Source of the DNA: Chryseobacterium vrystaatense
GTDB lineage: Bacteria > Bacteroidota > Bacteroidia > Flavobacteriales > Weeksellaceae
Reading direction: 5' to 3'
Length of the DNA stretch: 64,000 bases
Assembly (NCBI RefSeq): GCF_000737765.1
Contig: NZ_JPRI01000007.1
Location: forward strand, 62,001-126,000
Positions 1 to 8,424 of this stretch are shown piece by piece. The notes under the pieces were generated by a model. The model searched no databases and was not told the DNA's origin. It was given only the letters and a program-made list of their open reading frames with translations. The position numbers and the translations under genes are program-made. The first letter of the stretch is position 1, and every line of letters begins with the position of its first letter.

Positions 1-1
1 T

Positions 2-64
2 GCGATTGGGAAAGATTACCAGAAAGGCCTTTCCAGGTTAAAGGAATTGTCTGAAAAACCTTAA
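2..64 (+). CDS. C-terminal end of a truncated gene, possibly SRPBCC/AHSA1-like
   Basis: Only the last 20 codons are inside the window; the frame ends in TAA at 62-64. The tail reads GKDYQKGLSRLKELSEKP, which resembles the C-terminal helix of small START-like (SRPBCC/AHSA1) proteins, where a 'GKDY..GL..LK' pattern is common. Too little is present to assign a domain. It lies 39 bp upstream of a VOC protein on the same strand, a common neighbour for SRPBCC genes. Family assignment is an inference. Confidence 0.4.
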   Translation, partial: AIGKDYQKGLSRLKELSEKP

Positions 65-103
65 ACAGAGACTCATTAAAACTTAACTTATAAAAAAACA
101 ATC

Positions 104-553
104 ATGGCATCAGTAAACGTTTATTTAACATTTAGTGGAAACTGCAGAGAAGCATTCGATTTCTACAAATCAGTTTTCGGAGGAGAATATCCTTACATCG
201 GAACTTTTGGGGAAATGCCTCCGGTGGAAGGCAAAGAAACTTCTGAAGAAGACAAAAACAAAATTATGCACGTCTCTCTTCCAATCTCAAAAGAAACCAT
301 CTTAATGGGGAGTGATACGGCCGGAGAATGGGCATCTCAGTTGAAAGTAGGAAATAATCTGGCTATTTCCATCAACACAGAATCTAAAGAAGAAGCAGAT
401 AAATTATTCAATGGACTTTCTGCGGGAGGACAGGTAACCATGCCTCTGGCTGATACTTTCTGGGGAGCGTATTTCGGAATGTTTACCGATAAATTCGACA
501 TCAACTGGATGGTAAACTACGACGACCCTGCGAAAGCACAGCAACATCCTTAA
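104..553 (+). CDS. VOC family protein (PhnB-like glyoxalase/bleomycin-resistance fold)
   Basis: This 149-residue cytosolic protein has the pattern of the PhnB/YjdN-type VOC family: an N-terminal ASVNVYLTFSGNCREAFDFYKSVFGGE segment (first beta-alpha-beta module), a central 'IMHVSLPISKETILMGSD' strand pair, and a C-terminal 'MPLADTFWGAYFGMFTDKFDINWMVN' strand that closes the second module. Length is normal for the family. No substrate is known for most members; the fold usually binds a metal or small hydrophobic ligand. A hairpin terminator follows the stop codon. The ATG is preceded by an A-rich leader typical of Bacteroidota. Confidence 0.85.
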   Translation: MASVNVYLTFSGNCREAFDFYKSVFGGEYPYIGTFGEMPPVEGKETSEEDKNKIMHVSLPISKETILMGSDTAGEWASQLKVGNNLAISINTESKEEADKLFNGLSAGGQVTMPLADTFWGAYFGMFTDKFDINWMVNYDDPAKAQQHP

Positions 554-588
554 GATTCATATTTTGCATATGAAATATAATTAAAATG

Positions 589-620
589 AACCGGTGGAAA
601 TATCTGCCGGTTTTTATTTT
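589..620 (+). terminator. Intrinsic terminator after the VOC gene
   Basis: AACCGG and CCGGTT arms (589-594 and 607-612) enclose an A/T-rich loop and are followed by a T-rich tract, 36 bp past the stop codon. Confidence 0.7.
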
Positions 621-734
621 ATGATACATTTGCATTCCAAAAATTTTTAAATTTGAAGTAAAGCCACAGGATTTAAAAATTAAAGGTAGGGCGTGGTGAT
701 AAAGTTTACTGCCTCAAGCATAAAAAAAACAGAG

Positions 735-1130
735 ATGAAATTTACAATTGAACAGATCAAAGCAGAGCATCAGAAAGTAAAAAGCGGAGCAGATTTTCCT
801 AACTATATTCAGGCAATAAAGAAACTGGGGGTTTCCTATTATATAGTTTCCGTTGCTGATGGAGGTGTAGATTATTTTGATCAGGAAAATAGCTCCGTGT
901 CCACTAGAGGTAAAGATGATGGAGTAAGAAGTATTTCAGGTATCGTTAACCTTGACCAGTTTAAAACAAGACTAAAGCTGCACCAACAGGGAGGAACAGA
1001 TTATCTCACATTTTACAATGACTGCGTAGACAATGGAGTAGAAGGCTGGAAAATGGATTTGAATGCAATGACCTGTACTTATTTTGATACGGAAGGCATC
1101 GAAATCCTTGTAGAAAAGATTCCAGGCTAA
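735..1130 (+). CDS. DUF1398 family protein
   Basis: The protein (131 residues from the ATG at 735) matches the DUF1398 pattern: N-terminal 'FTIEQIKAEHQKVKSGADFPNYIQAIKKLGV', a 'VADG..DY' segment, and a C-terminal 'YNDCVDNGVEGWKMDLNAMTCTYFD' block. Family members were once labelled phage envelope proteins without evidence; the function is unknown. An in-frame upstream start at 693 exists, but the homologous N-terminus begins at 735, so the shorter form is preferred. It sits alone between a terminator and a promoter. Confidence 0.8.
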   Translation: MKFTIEQIKAEHQKVKSGADFPNYIQAIKKLGVSYYIVSVADGGVDYFDQENSSVSTRGKDDGVRSISGIVNLDQFKTRLKLHQQGGTDYLTFYNDCVDNGVEGWKMDLNAMTCTYFDTEGIEILVEKIPG

Positions 1131-1190
1131 AACATCAATAAGTGCGTCTGTGGCTTACTGCATAAAGCTTACAGCGTAAAATATTTATTG

Positions 1191-1222
1191 TTTGCAATTA
1201 TTGATTTTAATTATTAATTTTG
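1191..1222 (+). promoter_or_regulatory. Bacteroidota-type promoter for the DUF2490 gene
   Basis: A -33 TTTG at 1191-1194 and a -7 TAATTTTG at 1215-1222 are separated by 20 nt, matching the primary sigma consensus TTTG-N19-21-TAnnTTTG. Start of transcription would be near 1226, leaving about 28 nt before the ATG at 1255. Confidence 0.65.
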
Positions 1223-1254
1223 TTGTGTACGATAGATAATAGTAATTGAAATTT

Positions 1255-1932
1255 ATGAGAAAGGTCTTTACGAAGCTGGCATTGACAGTATTAAGTCTGG
1301 GGTCAATAGCAGCCTCTGCACAGAAAAATGATTTGGGAGCATGGTATATGTATTTCGGAAATAATAAGATCAGCAGGAAGCTGAATCTTCACAATGAAAT
1401 CCAATACCGGAACTTTGATGCAGTAGGAGATCTCGAACAGTTGCTGATCCGTACAGGAATCGGGTATGACCTAACCGAAAATAACAATAATGTTTTGCTG
1501 GGTTATGGTTTTATTTTAAGTCAGCCTTATGTAAACGGTGAAAAAAAAGAAAATATAGAGCATAGAATCTTCCAGCAGTTTATCACAAAACAGAAATTCG
1601 GACGTTTTAATCTGCAGCACAGATACCGTTTGGAAGAACGTTTTCTGCAGGATGATTTCAGGATGAGATTCCGTTATATGATAGGACTCAATATACCGAT
1701 TACCCATAAAGAAATGCTTCCGAAATCTCTGTATGCTTCAGTATACAATGAGATATTTCTGAATTTTGACAGTCCCGTTTTTGATAGAAACAGAGTATAT
1801 GGAGCTTTGGGATATGTGATCAATAAAAATATGAGAATAGAAGCAGGGTATATGAACCAGATTCAGGAAAACAGGAACCGCGGTCAGATTCAGATCGGTT
1901 TTTATAATAATATTCCTTTTAATAAAAATTAA
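1255..1932 (+). CDS. DUF2490 outer-membrane-like protein
   Basis: This 225-residue protein starts with a signal peptide (MRKVFTKLALTVLSLGSIAASA, cleavage before Q) and continues with amphipathic strands rich in aromatic residues and a terminal aromatic strand, the pattern of DUF2490 outer-membrane beta-barrel-like proteins. The block 'LGAWYMYFGNNKISRKLNLHNEIQYRNF' is characteristic of the family. The start was set at ATG 1255 because the TTG at 1246 would add three residues before a good signal peptide and lies close to the predicted transcription start. The bestrophin gene follows 88 bp downstream and may be cotranscribed. Function unknown. Confidence 0.8.
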   Translation: MRKVFTKLALTVLSLGSIAASAQKNDLGAWYMYFGNNKISRKLNLHNEIQYRNFDAVGDLEQLLIRTGIGYDLTENNNNVLLGYGFILSQPYVNGEKKENIEHRIFQQFITKQKFGRFNLQHRYRLEERFLQDDFRMRFRYMIGLNIPITHKEMLPKSLYASVYNEIFLNFDSPVFDRNRVYGALGYVINKNMRIEAGYMNQIQENRNRGQIQIGFYNNIPFNKN

Positions 1933-2020
1933 TAAAGACAGTCTTTGCCGGATGCTGTGATGAAGAAAAGAAACTGTTACTTTAAGAAGTATAATCAACA
2001 CAAAAAACAAATAAACACAT

Positions 2021-3025
2021 ATGCATTCAGGGAAAAGATTTGGGGCGTTGGAATTCGCCACGTGGACAAGACGCAGTATCTATGTTTTGACGATATTAGC
2101 AGCTGTCCCAACCGTTTTATATTGTTCAGGCTGGAAATTTGTTTCCGTTCCCTGGCAGCCTATTGCCATTCTGGGAACAGCAGTAGCCTTTATTGTAGGG
2201 TTTAAAAACAATGCGAGTTACAGCAGGCTTTGGGAAGCCAGGCAGATTTATGGAGCAATCATCAATGACAGCCGCAGTTTTGGCTACATCCTGAGAGATG
2301 CACTTTCAGGAAAAGATCCTCAAAAAGTAAAAGAAATGTTTCAGCGTCATTATGCATGGCTTACAGCATTGCGTTTTCAGCTCCGCGAGCCAAGAGCCTG
2401 GGAGAATATGGGAACTGCACAATATGACGAATATTCTAAAAAATATGATATTCCGGAAAGGTTAACCAAGATAGATGATGAACTGAAAAATTACCTTTCC
2501 GAAACCGAACTTCAATATATTTTAAGTAAAAAGAACAGGGCAACACAGCTGATGGCAAGCCAGAGTAAGGAGTTATCCGAATTATATTCCAAAGGCGATA
2601 TCAATGATTTTCAGTGGACACAGATCAATCAGCAGCTGGTGAAATTTACAGACGATCAGGGAAAAGCAGAAAGAATCAAAAACTTTCCTTATCCACGGAA
2701 CTTTTCATCGATCACAACCTACCTTTTGCTGTTGTTTATTCTTTTTGTGCCTTTTGGATTATTGAAAGAACTTGATAAATTAGGTGAGGGAACCGTCCTT
2801 GAAGGATGGACCATCTGGTTTAATATTCCTTTTTCACTCATGGTAACGTGGTGCTTCCATACGCTGGACAGTGTAGGAGAAGCTTCTGTAAACCCATTTG
2901 AAGGAAGCCCGAATGACGTGCCGATTACCCAGATCAGCCGAACCATAGAAATTGATATGAGAGATATGCTGGATGAATCTGATCTTCCGCCAGCGATTAC
3001 TCCAAAGAACAATATTGTACTTTAA
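2021..3025 (+). CDS. Bestrophin family ion channel protein
   Basis: The 334-residue protein is a bestrophin/UPF0187 homologue. Typical features seen are the N-terminal hydrophobic pair (about residues 20-60), the segment 'VGFKNNASYSRLWEARQIYGAIINDSRSFG', a long amphipathic middle region, two hydrophobic segments at about residues 230-285, and the acidic-aromatic stretch 'NPFEGSPNDVPI'. Bacterial bestrophins form pentameric channels in the inner membrane, conducting cations or anions depending on the member. Length is normal. The Na+/H+ antiporter follows, so both may serve ion homeostasis; this link is inferred from proximity only. Confidence 0.9.
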   Translation: MHSGKRFGALEFATWTRRSIYVLTILAAVPTVLYCSGWKFVSVPWQPIAILGTAVAFIVGFKNNASYSRLWEARQIYGAIINDSRSFGYILRDALSGKDPQKVKEMFQRHYAWLTALRFQLREPRAWENMGTAQYDEYSKKYDIPERLTKIDDELKNYLSETELQYILSKKNRATQLMASQSKELSELYSKGDINDFQWTQINQQLVKFTDDQGKAERIKNFPYPRNFSSITTYLLLLFILFVPFGLLKELDKLGEGTVLEGWTIWFNIPFSLMVTWCFHTLDSVGEASVNPFEGSPNDVPITQISRTIEIDMRDMLDESDLPPAITPKNNIVL

Positions 3026-3100
3026 AACAAAATTTACAGGTTTTCATAAAACTATACGGTTTAAAGAAAAAGGACAGAAAAAACAGGCTGGCTGAAAAAT

Positions 3101-3142
3101 CAAAATTTTCTCGCGTCTTAAAAACACCTGCCGAAAATTTTG
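3101..3142. repeat. Inverted repeat in the bestrophin-antiporter intergenic region
   Basis: CAAAATTTTC at 3101-3110 is exactly complementary to GAAAATTTTG at 3133-3142. No T-run follows, so it is a weak terminator candidate at best. Two GTTAAC motifs (3197-3202 and 3210-3215) lie further downstream in the same 230-bp leader of the antiporter. Confidence 0.4.
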
Positions 3143-3255
3143 AATCTTTACGTTAAACCCAAAAAGAAAAATTTAAAATCCAGCCTTAGCTGAGTGTTAA
3201 CAGCCTTGCGTTAACAACATTGAAATCAAAAAACAACTTAAAAAAACAACTCAAA

Positions 3256-4869
3256 ATGATTCACAGTTATGTTATAATATCCATTGCAGTCCTACTGTCT
3301 GTGATGATATTGGTGATGATAGGACAAAAGCTGAAAGTAGCGTACCCGATCTTCCTCGTGATTGCCGGTCTTCTGATCAGCCTTGTCCCGGGAATGCCAC
3401 ATATCGAAATAGAACCCGATCTTGTATTCCTTATTTTCCTGCCTCCGATTTTGTTTGAAGCCGCCTGGTTTACTTCATGGCAGGATTTTCACAAATGGAG
3501 AAAGCAGATCTTTTCAATGGCTTTCGGTCTTGTATTTCTTACTTCCATAGTCGTCGCCTATCTTTCGTCTTCCATTATTCCGGGACTTACAGTTGCGATG
3601 GGATTCCTGCTGGGAGGTGTAAACTCTCCGCCTGATGCAGTAGCTGCTACTTCAGTGTTGAAACATATGAAGATCCCTAAAAAAATTACCAGTATCCTTG
3701 AAGGAGAGAGTCTGATCAACGATGCTTCCAGTTTAATTGTTTTTAAATTTGCTCTTGCAGCTGTGATTTCAGGACAGTTTATCTGGAGAGATGCGATTCA
3801 GGATTTCTTTACTATGGCTGTGGGTGGCGTAGCCGTTGGAGTGGCTACAGGGCTATTATTTGGAGCTTTACTGAGGATCATTCCTTCCAACTCCAATATT
3901 GACACCGTAATTACATTGATCGTTCCCTATATCATGTATGTGGGCGCGGAACATTTTCATTTTTCAGGAGTTTTGGCTGTAGTGGCCGGAGGACTTTTAA
4001 TGTCTTATAATTCACATTGCTACCTCAGTCATACGTCAAGGATACAGTCCGGAAATGTATGGAGTGTACTCATATTTTTGATGAATACCATTATCTTTAT
4101 CCTGATCGGTCTTGAACTTCCGGTAGTCGTTGCCGCGATGAAAGATTATACGATTTCAGAGGGAATCTTTTACAGTGTAGTGATTGGAGGTGCTATTATT
4201 TTCACAAGAATACTGTACAGTTATGCAGTGATGTATTTCCCGAGACTCTGCTCAAAAGAATTAAGGCTAAAAGTTCCCAAACCGGACTGGAGGGAACCAT
4301 TCATCATAAGTTTTGCAGCAATGAGGGGCGTTGTATCGCTTGCTGCCGCGCTCTCAATTCCTGCATTTTTACCGAATGGAGATGCTTTTCCACACCGTAA
4401 TATCATTTTATTCGTAACTTTCGTTATTATATTAATCACACTGGTAGGACAAGGACTTCTTCTGACTCCTATCTTGAAATGGTTGAAAATAGATGACGCC
4501 GGAAGCGAACTTCCGGAAGAAAAACAGGAAGTAATTCTGATGCGCAAACTGAAAGAAACAGCATTGCACAAACTGGAAAATGATTTTTCCGATCTGGCAG
4601 TGACCAATACACTGGTACGTCATCAGAAACATAAACTGGAAACTGAAATGATGCTAATGGCAGATAAAGCCCAGTGTATGGCCTCTACCGGAGATTATGT
4701 CAATGCAATCAATGAAAACAAAGATGTACTCCGACAGGTCATTCAGGCTCAGAGAAATGAGCTGCACAGAATGAAAAAAGAAAAAATATTTGATGATCAC
4801 GTGATGCGATCTATAGAAATGCAGCTGGATTTTGATGAAGCAAAGATTACGGGATTTTCGCACAGTTAA
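3256..4869 (+). CDS. Na+/H+ antiporter, CPA1 (NhaP-like) family
   Basis: This inner-membrane protein (537 residues from ATG 3256) has about twelve hydrophobic segments in the first 400 residues. The motifs fit the CPA1 cation/proton antiporters: 'FLPPILFEAAW' near residue 60, 'GGVNSPPDAVAATSVLKHMKIPKKITSILEGESLINDASSL' around residue 125-170 (proposed ion-binding Asp in the ND pair), and 'REPFIISFAAMRGVVSLAAAL' near residue 350. A 120-residue cytoplasmic C-terminal tail follows with coiled-coil-like heptads. An upstream TTG at 3220 would add 12 charged residues; the ATG start gives a normal N-terminus. The SRPBCC gene begins 21 bp later, suggesting a four-gene operon. Confidence 0.88.
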   Translation: MIHSYVIISIAVLLSVMILVMIGQKLKVAYPIFLVIAGLLISLVPGMPHIEIEPDLVFLIFLPPILFEAAWFTSWQDFHKWRKQIFSMAFGLVFLTSIVVAYLSSSIIPGLTVAMGFLLGGVNSPPDAVAATSVLKHMKIPKKITSILEGESLINDASSLIVFKFALAAVISGQFIWRDAIQDFFTMAVGGVAVGVATGLLFGALLRIIPSNSNIDTVITLIVPYIMYVGAEHFHFSGVLAVVAGGLLMSYNSHCYLSHTSRIQSGNVWSVLIFLMNTIIFILIGLELPVVVAAMKDYTISEGIFYSVVIGGAIIFTRILYSYAVMYFPRLCSKELRLKVPKPDWREPFIISFAAMRGVVSLAAALSIPAFLPNGDAFPHRNIILFVTFVIILITLVGQGLLLTPILKWLKIDDAGSELPEEKQEVILMRKLKETALHKLENDFSDLAVTNTLVRHQKHKLETEMMLMADKAQCMASTGDYVNAINENKDVLRQVIQAQRNELHRMKKEKIFDDHVMRSIEMQLDFDEAKITGFSHS

Positions 4870-4890
4870 ATCATAATTAAACCTGATAGT

Positions 4891-5328
4891 ATGAATAAGC
4901 CAATCATTGTTCAGTACAAAATAAATGCTTCCACCGAAAGTATATGGAAAGCGTTAACCGATAGAGAGGAAATGAAATCCTGGTACTTTACAATCCGGGA
5001 TTTCGAACCGGAACCGGGTAATGAATTTGATTTTTATGAATCCTCCGAGGGAGGTAAATATCTTCATCGCGGACGTATTTTAGAAATTGTACCCAACCGG
5101 AAACTGAAGCATACCTGGACATATCCTGAACTTTCAGAGGCGGTTACTACAGTAACATGGGAGCTTCAGAAGGAAGAAGACGGAACGCTGGTAACATTGA
5201 TTCATGAGAACATCGAAGGTTTTGATGGTTTAGGTGAAGCTTTTTCCAGAGCAAGCTTTACAGAAGGCTGGAATGCAATTATCGGAAAGGGGATGAAAGA
5301 ATATGTAGAAAAACAAGTAAATGATTGA
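4891..5328 (+). CDS. SRPBCC (AHSA1-like) family protein
   Basis: A 145-residue START/Bet v1-like protein. The N-terminus 'IVQYKINASTESIWKALTDREEMKSWYF' and the later 'RKLKHTWTYPE', 'LVTLIHENIEG' and 'FTEGWNAIIGKGMKEYVE' blocks are standard for the AHSA1/SRPBCC group. Such proteins form a deep hydrophobic cavity, but ligands are rarely known. Its 3' end overlaps the next gene by 8 bp, which indicates translational coupling in an operon with GNAT and VOC proteins. Confidence 0.85.
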   Translation: MNKPIIVQYKINASTESIWKALTDREEMKSWYFTIRDFEPEPGNEFDFYESSEGGKYLHRGRILEIVPNRKLKHTWTYPELSEAVTTVTWELQKEEDGTLVTLIHENIEGFDGLGEAFSRASFTEGWNAIIGKGMKEYVEKQVND

Positions 5329-5830
5329 GCTGAAAACTTTTAAAATACAGGACACTTCTGAACTGATCTCCAGGATTGAAGACAAAAGAGCTCTTCTTCA
5401 GTTTGCTGGTCCTGCCTATCGGTTTCCGCTGACCAAAGAACAGTTGGAGAACGATCTGAATAATGAAAAAAGATTCCTATTCAAAGTTTCTGACCAGACC
5501 ACCGGAAATGTGATCGGACATGCGCAGATCTTTTTAAAGGAGGCGACGTTTCTGCTTGGAAGGATTCTGATCTGGGATCAGAACAACAGAGGAAAGGGGT
5601 ATGGAAAGAAAATCGTACAGGAGCTCCTGCAATACGGATTTAGCCATTTTGATAGAGAAACAGCAGAACTTAACGTGTACGACTGGAATACAGGAGCTAT
5701 TGAATGCTATAGAAAAGTAGGCTTTAAGATCGATCCTGATGTGATGAGTGAAGTCAATTTTGATAATGAAGTTTGGTGCTCTCTCAATATGAAAGTCAGC
5801 AGAAGCACTTTTGAATCTGAGAAAGTATGA
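5321..5830 (+). CDS. GNAT family N-acetyltransferase
   Basis: The 169-residue protein shows the GNAT order: N-terminal 'FKIQDTSELISRIED', the beta4 strand 'GRILIWDQNNRGKGYGKKIVQELLQYGF' containing the acetyl-CoA pyrophosphate-binding R/QxxGxG/A signature (NRGKGYG), and the C-terminal 'AELNVYDWNTGAIECYRKVGFK' block typical of this superfamily. Substrate cannot be told; the family includes RimJ-like and small-molecule acetyltransferases. It overlaps both neighbours (8 bp upstream, 4 bp downstream). Confidence 0.85.
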   Translation: MIELKTFKIQDTSELISRIEDKRALLQFAGPAYRFPLTKEQLENDLNNEKRFLFKVSDQTTGNVIGHAQIFLKEATFLLGRILIWDQNNRGKGYGKKIVQELLQYGFSHFDRETAELNVYDWNTGAIECYRKVGFKIDPDVMSEVNFDNEVWCSLNMKVSRSTFESEKV

Positions 5831-6204
5831 CCTTTACGGCGCTCCGTCCTATACTTTGGACAGACAATATAGAGGAAACAATAGAATTTTACACCCATAT
5901 TCTCGGGTTTACTCTGATCGAAAGAAATGATGACTGGAAATGGGCCTCACTCCATAAAGACGACATACAGATGATGTTTTCTCAAAATGAATATGAAAAA
6001 TCCAATGGAATAGGCTTTACAGGATCATTTTATTTCAATGTAGATAATGTTGAAGAGCTTTGGGAAGATCTTAAAACAAAGACCAAGATCTGCTACGAAA
6101 TCGAAACCTTTGAATGGGAAATGAGAGAATTTGGGGTGTACGACAATAACGGTTATATACTACAATTTGGTCAGCCCGTGGATAATATTGGCAAGACGGA
6201 ATAA
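5827..6204 (+). CDS. VOC family protein (glyoxalase superfamily)
   Basis: A 125-residue VOC protein: 'ALRPILWTDNIEETIEFYTHILGFTL' is the first beta-alpha-beta module, and 'WEMREFGVYDNNGYILQFGQPV' is the closing strand with the Glu/Gln metal-ligand position occupied by Gln. ATGA overlap with the preceding GNAT gene suggests coupled translation. The family is related to bleomycin-resistance and glyoxalase proteins; a drug-binding role is possible but not shown. A promoter for the next gene lies over its last codons. Confidence 0.82.
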   Translation: MTFTALRPILWTDNIEETIEFYTHILGFTLIERNDDWKWASLHKDDIQMMFSQNEYEKSNGIGFTGSFYFNVDNVEELWEDLKTKTKICYEIETFEWEMREFGVYDNNGYILQFGQPVDNIGKTE

Positions 6205-6219
6205 ATTTTGCTATTTTTG
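6188..6219 (+). promoter_or_regulatory. Promoter of the first glutaminyl cyclotransferase gene
   Basis: ATTG ending at 6190 and TATTTTTG at 6212-6219 are spaced by 21 nt. The -33 part lies inside the 3' end of the VOC gene, so the operon end and the next promoter overlap. Predicted start near 6223, about 17 nt before the ATG. Confidence 0.55.
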
Positions 6220-6239
6220 GGGAAATATTTAGAAATTCA

Positions 6240-7262
6240 ATGAAAAAGAATATAATAGTAGGTTTAGCTGTAGTTTTGATGCTGGCATCTTGTAATAAAG
6301 ATGAAAAGATTCTGAGCACGCTGAATGAATATAACAATACTATGGTAGAAAAAGGATATCATTTCGGTGATAAACTTGAACTTCCAAAAGAGGTAACGGA
6401 GAATGCGGAAAGTATCAGTATCAGTTTTGGAGATAAAGAAACTTCAAGCTTAACGGTCGATCCCAAGTTCTTTACCTTAGGAGATAATGCCGTTACCTTT
6501 AATATCAAAACAAAAGGAGGGAAAACCCTCAATCAGGATGCAACCATCAATGTGTTTGCGAAAAATCCTGAAAAAAATATAGCCTATCAGATTATTGCAG
6601 AATATCCACACGATCCAAAGAATTTTGTACAGGGATTTCAGGTAGAAGGAAATACTATCTATGAAAGTGACGGACAGAACGGGTCTTCACAAATCCTGAA
6701 ATATACGTTGGGAACAACAACTCCGCTGGCATCTACGAAGCAGGCTCAGGAGGATTTCTCGGAAGGTAGCACCATCGTTGGAGATAAAGTTTATCAGCTG
6801 ACGTGGCAGAGCAAAAAAGGATATATCTATGATAAAAGCTCTCTGAAACTGCTTTCAGAATTCGCTTATCCAAATGTGTTGGGTGAGGGCTGGGGGCTTA
6901 CTTATGACGGAAAAAATCTGATTGCATCAGATGGAAGTAAACTTTTGTATTTTCTTGATGTCAACGATCCTTCAAAACTGATCAAATATGTTGCAGTAGC
7001 GGGAAGTTCACAGATCTATGATCAGCTGAACGAACTGGAATATCACAATGGATTTATCTATGCCAATGTATGGCAGAAACCTGTGGTTTTAAAGATTAAT
7101 CCTGCAACAGGAGAGGTAGTGGGAACATTTGATTTTACAGATATTGCCGGACAGAATACCAAAGGAAGTGATGACGTTCTGAACGGAATTGCTTTCAAAG
7201 GAGATAATATGCTGGTAACCGGTAAAAACTGGCCAAAAATTTATGAAGTTCAGATCAAATAA
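6240..7262 (+). CDS. Glutaminyl-peptide cyclotransferase lipoprotein (copy 1)
   Basis: The protein (340 residues) has a lipoprotein signal with Cys18 (lipobox LASC), an about 85-residue beta-rich linker, and then a domain of the plant/bacterial-type glutaminyl cyclotransferase family (five-bladed propeller), recognised by 'YPHDPKNFVQGFQVEGNTIYESDG', 'SEGSTIVGDKVYQLTW', 'LGEGWGLTYDGKNLIASDGS', 'LNELEYHNGFIYANVW' and 'LNGIAFKGDNMLVTGKNWPKIYE'. These enzymes convert N-terminal Gln of proteins to pyroglutamate. In Bacteroidota such enzymes act on exported proteins, many of which have Gln after signal cleavage. A tandem paralogue follows. Confidence 0.9.
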   Translation: MKKNIIVGLAVVLMLASCNKDEKILSTLNEYNNTMVEKGYHFGDKLELPKEVTENAESISISFGDKETSSLTVDPKFFTLGDNAVTFNIKTKGGKTLNQDATINVFAKNPEKNIAYQIIAEYPHDPKNFVQGFQVEGNTIYESDGQNGSSQILKYTLGTTTPLASTKQAQEDFSEGSTIVGDKVYQLTWQSKKGYIYDKSSLKLLSEFAYPNVLGEGWGLTYDGKNLIASDGSKLLYFLDVNDPSKLIKYVAVAGSSQIYDQLNELEYHNGFIYANVWQKPVVLKINPATGEVVGTFDFTDIAGQNTKGSDDVLNGIAFKGDNMLVTGKNWPKIYEVQIK

Positions 7263-7291
7263 TTTAAAATATAATCTATACATAAAAAAAT

Positions 7292-7316
7292 AGCGTTCCT
7301 CAGGAACGCTGTTTTC
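7292..7316 (+). terminator. Intrinsic terminator between the two cyclotransferase genes
   Basis: Perfect arms AGCGTTCCT/AGGAACGCT (7292-7310) with a 1-base loop region, followed by GTTTTCATT. It separates the tandem paralogues into two transcription units. Confidence 0.7.
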
Positions 7317-7337
7317 ATTAAAGGACTAAAAAATTAC

Positions 7338-7345
7338 TATTTTTG
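7338..7345 (+). promoter_or_regulatory. -7 element of the second cyclotransferase gene
   Basis: TATTTTTG, identical to the -7 element of the upstream paralogue. No clear TTTG is seen at the -33 position. It ends only 4 nt before the annotated ATG at 7350, which raises the question of leaderless translation or a downstream CTG start at 7365. Confidence 0.5.
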
Positions 7346-7349
7346 ACGA

Positions 7350-8390
7350 ATGATTAAGAATTCACTGAAAAGAAATATTATAGCTGGTTTAGCCGTCATT
7401 TTCCTGTTGTCATCATGTAACAATAATGAGAAAATGCTTGATTCTCTGGCGGATTATAATAATTCAAGGGAGGAAAAGGGATACCATTTTGGAGAAGAGC
7501 TTAAGTTGCCCAAAGAAGTAACAGATCATGCAGAAACCATAACGATTAGTTTTGGTGATAAGGAGACTTCAAATCTAACCGTTGATCCCAGGTTTTTTAC
7601 GTTGGGGGATAATGATGTTACATTCATTGTTAAAACCAAGAGCGGAGAAACCTTAAATCAGGATGCAACGATCAATGTCTTCGCGAATAGTCCGGAACAG
7701 AATATTTCTTATGATATTGTCGCAGACTATCCTCATGATCCGACTAATTTTGTCGAAGGATTTCTTTTGGAAGGGAATACGGTTTATGAAAGCGCAGGAT
7801 TGGATGGTGCTTCCAAACTTATAAAGTATACTTTGGGATCATCGGTTCCAAGCCTTGTCGAGAAACAGCCTGCCAATATTTTTTCTGAAGGTTGTGCGAT
7901 TGTCGGTGATAAAATTTATCAGTTAACCTATAAAAATAAAATAGGTTTTGTTTATGATAAGAATTCACTGAAAAAGCTTTCTGAGTTTCCTTTACCTAAT
8001 GTAATAGGAGAAGGGTGGGGGCTCACTTATGACGGAAAAAATCTTATTGCTACAGACGGGTCAAAAAATCTTTTTTTCCTGGATGTCAACGATCCTTCAA
8101 AGGTGGTGAGAACAGTTGCCGTCGCAGGACATGCCGAGATATATGATAATATTAATGAATTGGAATACCATAACGGCTATATTTATTCCAATATTTGGCA
8201 TAAGCCTGTTATCCTGAAGATCAATCCTGCAACAGGAGAGGTAGTCGGGAAGTTTGATTTCACAAAATTAACTCAAGAGAACGATCAGGGCAACAGCGAA
8301 TATGTTTTAAACGGGATTGCCTTTAAGGGAGATCATATGCTGGTGACAGGGAAAAATTGGGCAAAAATTTATGAAATTGCCATTAAATAA
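7350..8390 (+). CDS. Glutaminyl-peptide cyclotransferase lipoprotein (copy 2)
   Basis: A 346-residue tandem paralogue of the preceding gene with the same lipoprotein signal (LLSSC), linker and propeller blocks, including 'YPHDPTNFVEGF', 'IGEGWGLTYDGKNLIATDGS' and 'LNGIAFKGDHMLVTGKNWAKIYE'. The two proteins look clearly more similar in the propeller than in the linker. The start is uncertain: the codon that aligns with the ATG of copy 1 is CTG at 7365, while the only upstream ATG (7350) sits almost at the predicted transcription start. Duplication probably included the promoter. Role: pyroglutamate formation on exported proteins, by family. Confidence 0.88.
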   Translation: MIKNSLKRNIIAGLAVIFLLSSCNNNEKMLDSLADYNNSREEKGYHFGEELKLPKEVTDHAETITISFGDKETSNLTVDPRFFTLGDNDVTFIVKTKSGETLNQDATINVFANSPEQNISYDIVADYPHDPTNFVEGFLLEGNTVYESAGLDGASKLIKYTLGSSVPSLVEKQPANIFSEGCAIVGDKIYQLTYKNKIGFVYDKNSLKKLSEFPLPNVIGEGWGLTYDGKNLIATDGSKNLFFLDVNDPSKVVRTVAVAGHAEIYDNINELEYHNGYIYSNIWHKPVILKINPATGEVVGKFDFTKLTQENDQGNSEYVLNGIAFKGDHMLVTGKNWAKIYEIAIK

Positions 8391-8424
8391 TTGAGCTTTT
8401 AAAATTTAAATAAAAGAGCGTAAA

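Noticed and set aside
693..1130. Prophage origin suggested by the old family label of DUF1398 (phage envelope protein)
   Set aside because: No other phage gene nearby; the label is historic and not supported.
1945..2205. 86-residue frame overlapping the bestrophin start
   Set aside because: It overlaps the strongly supported bestrophin frame and has no coding character.
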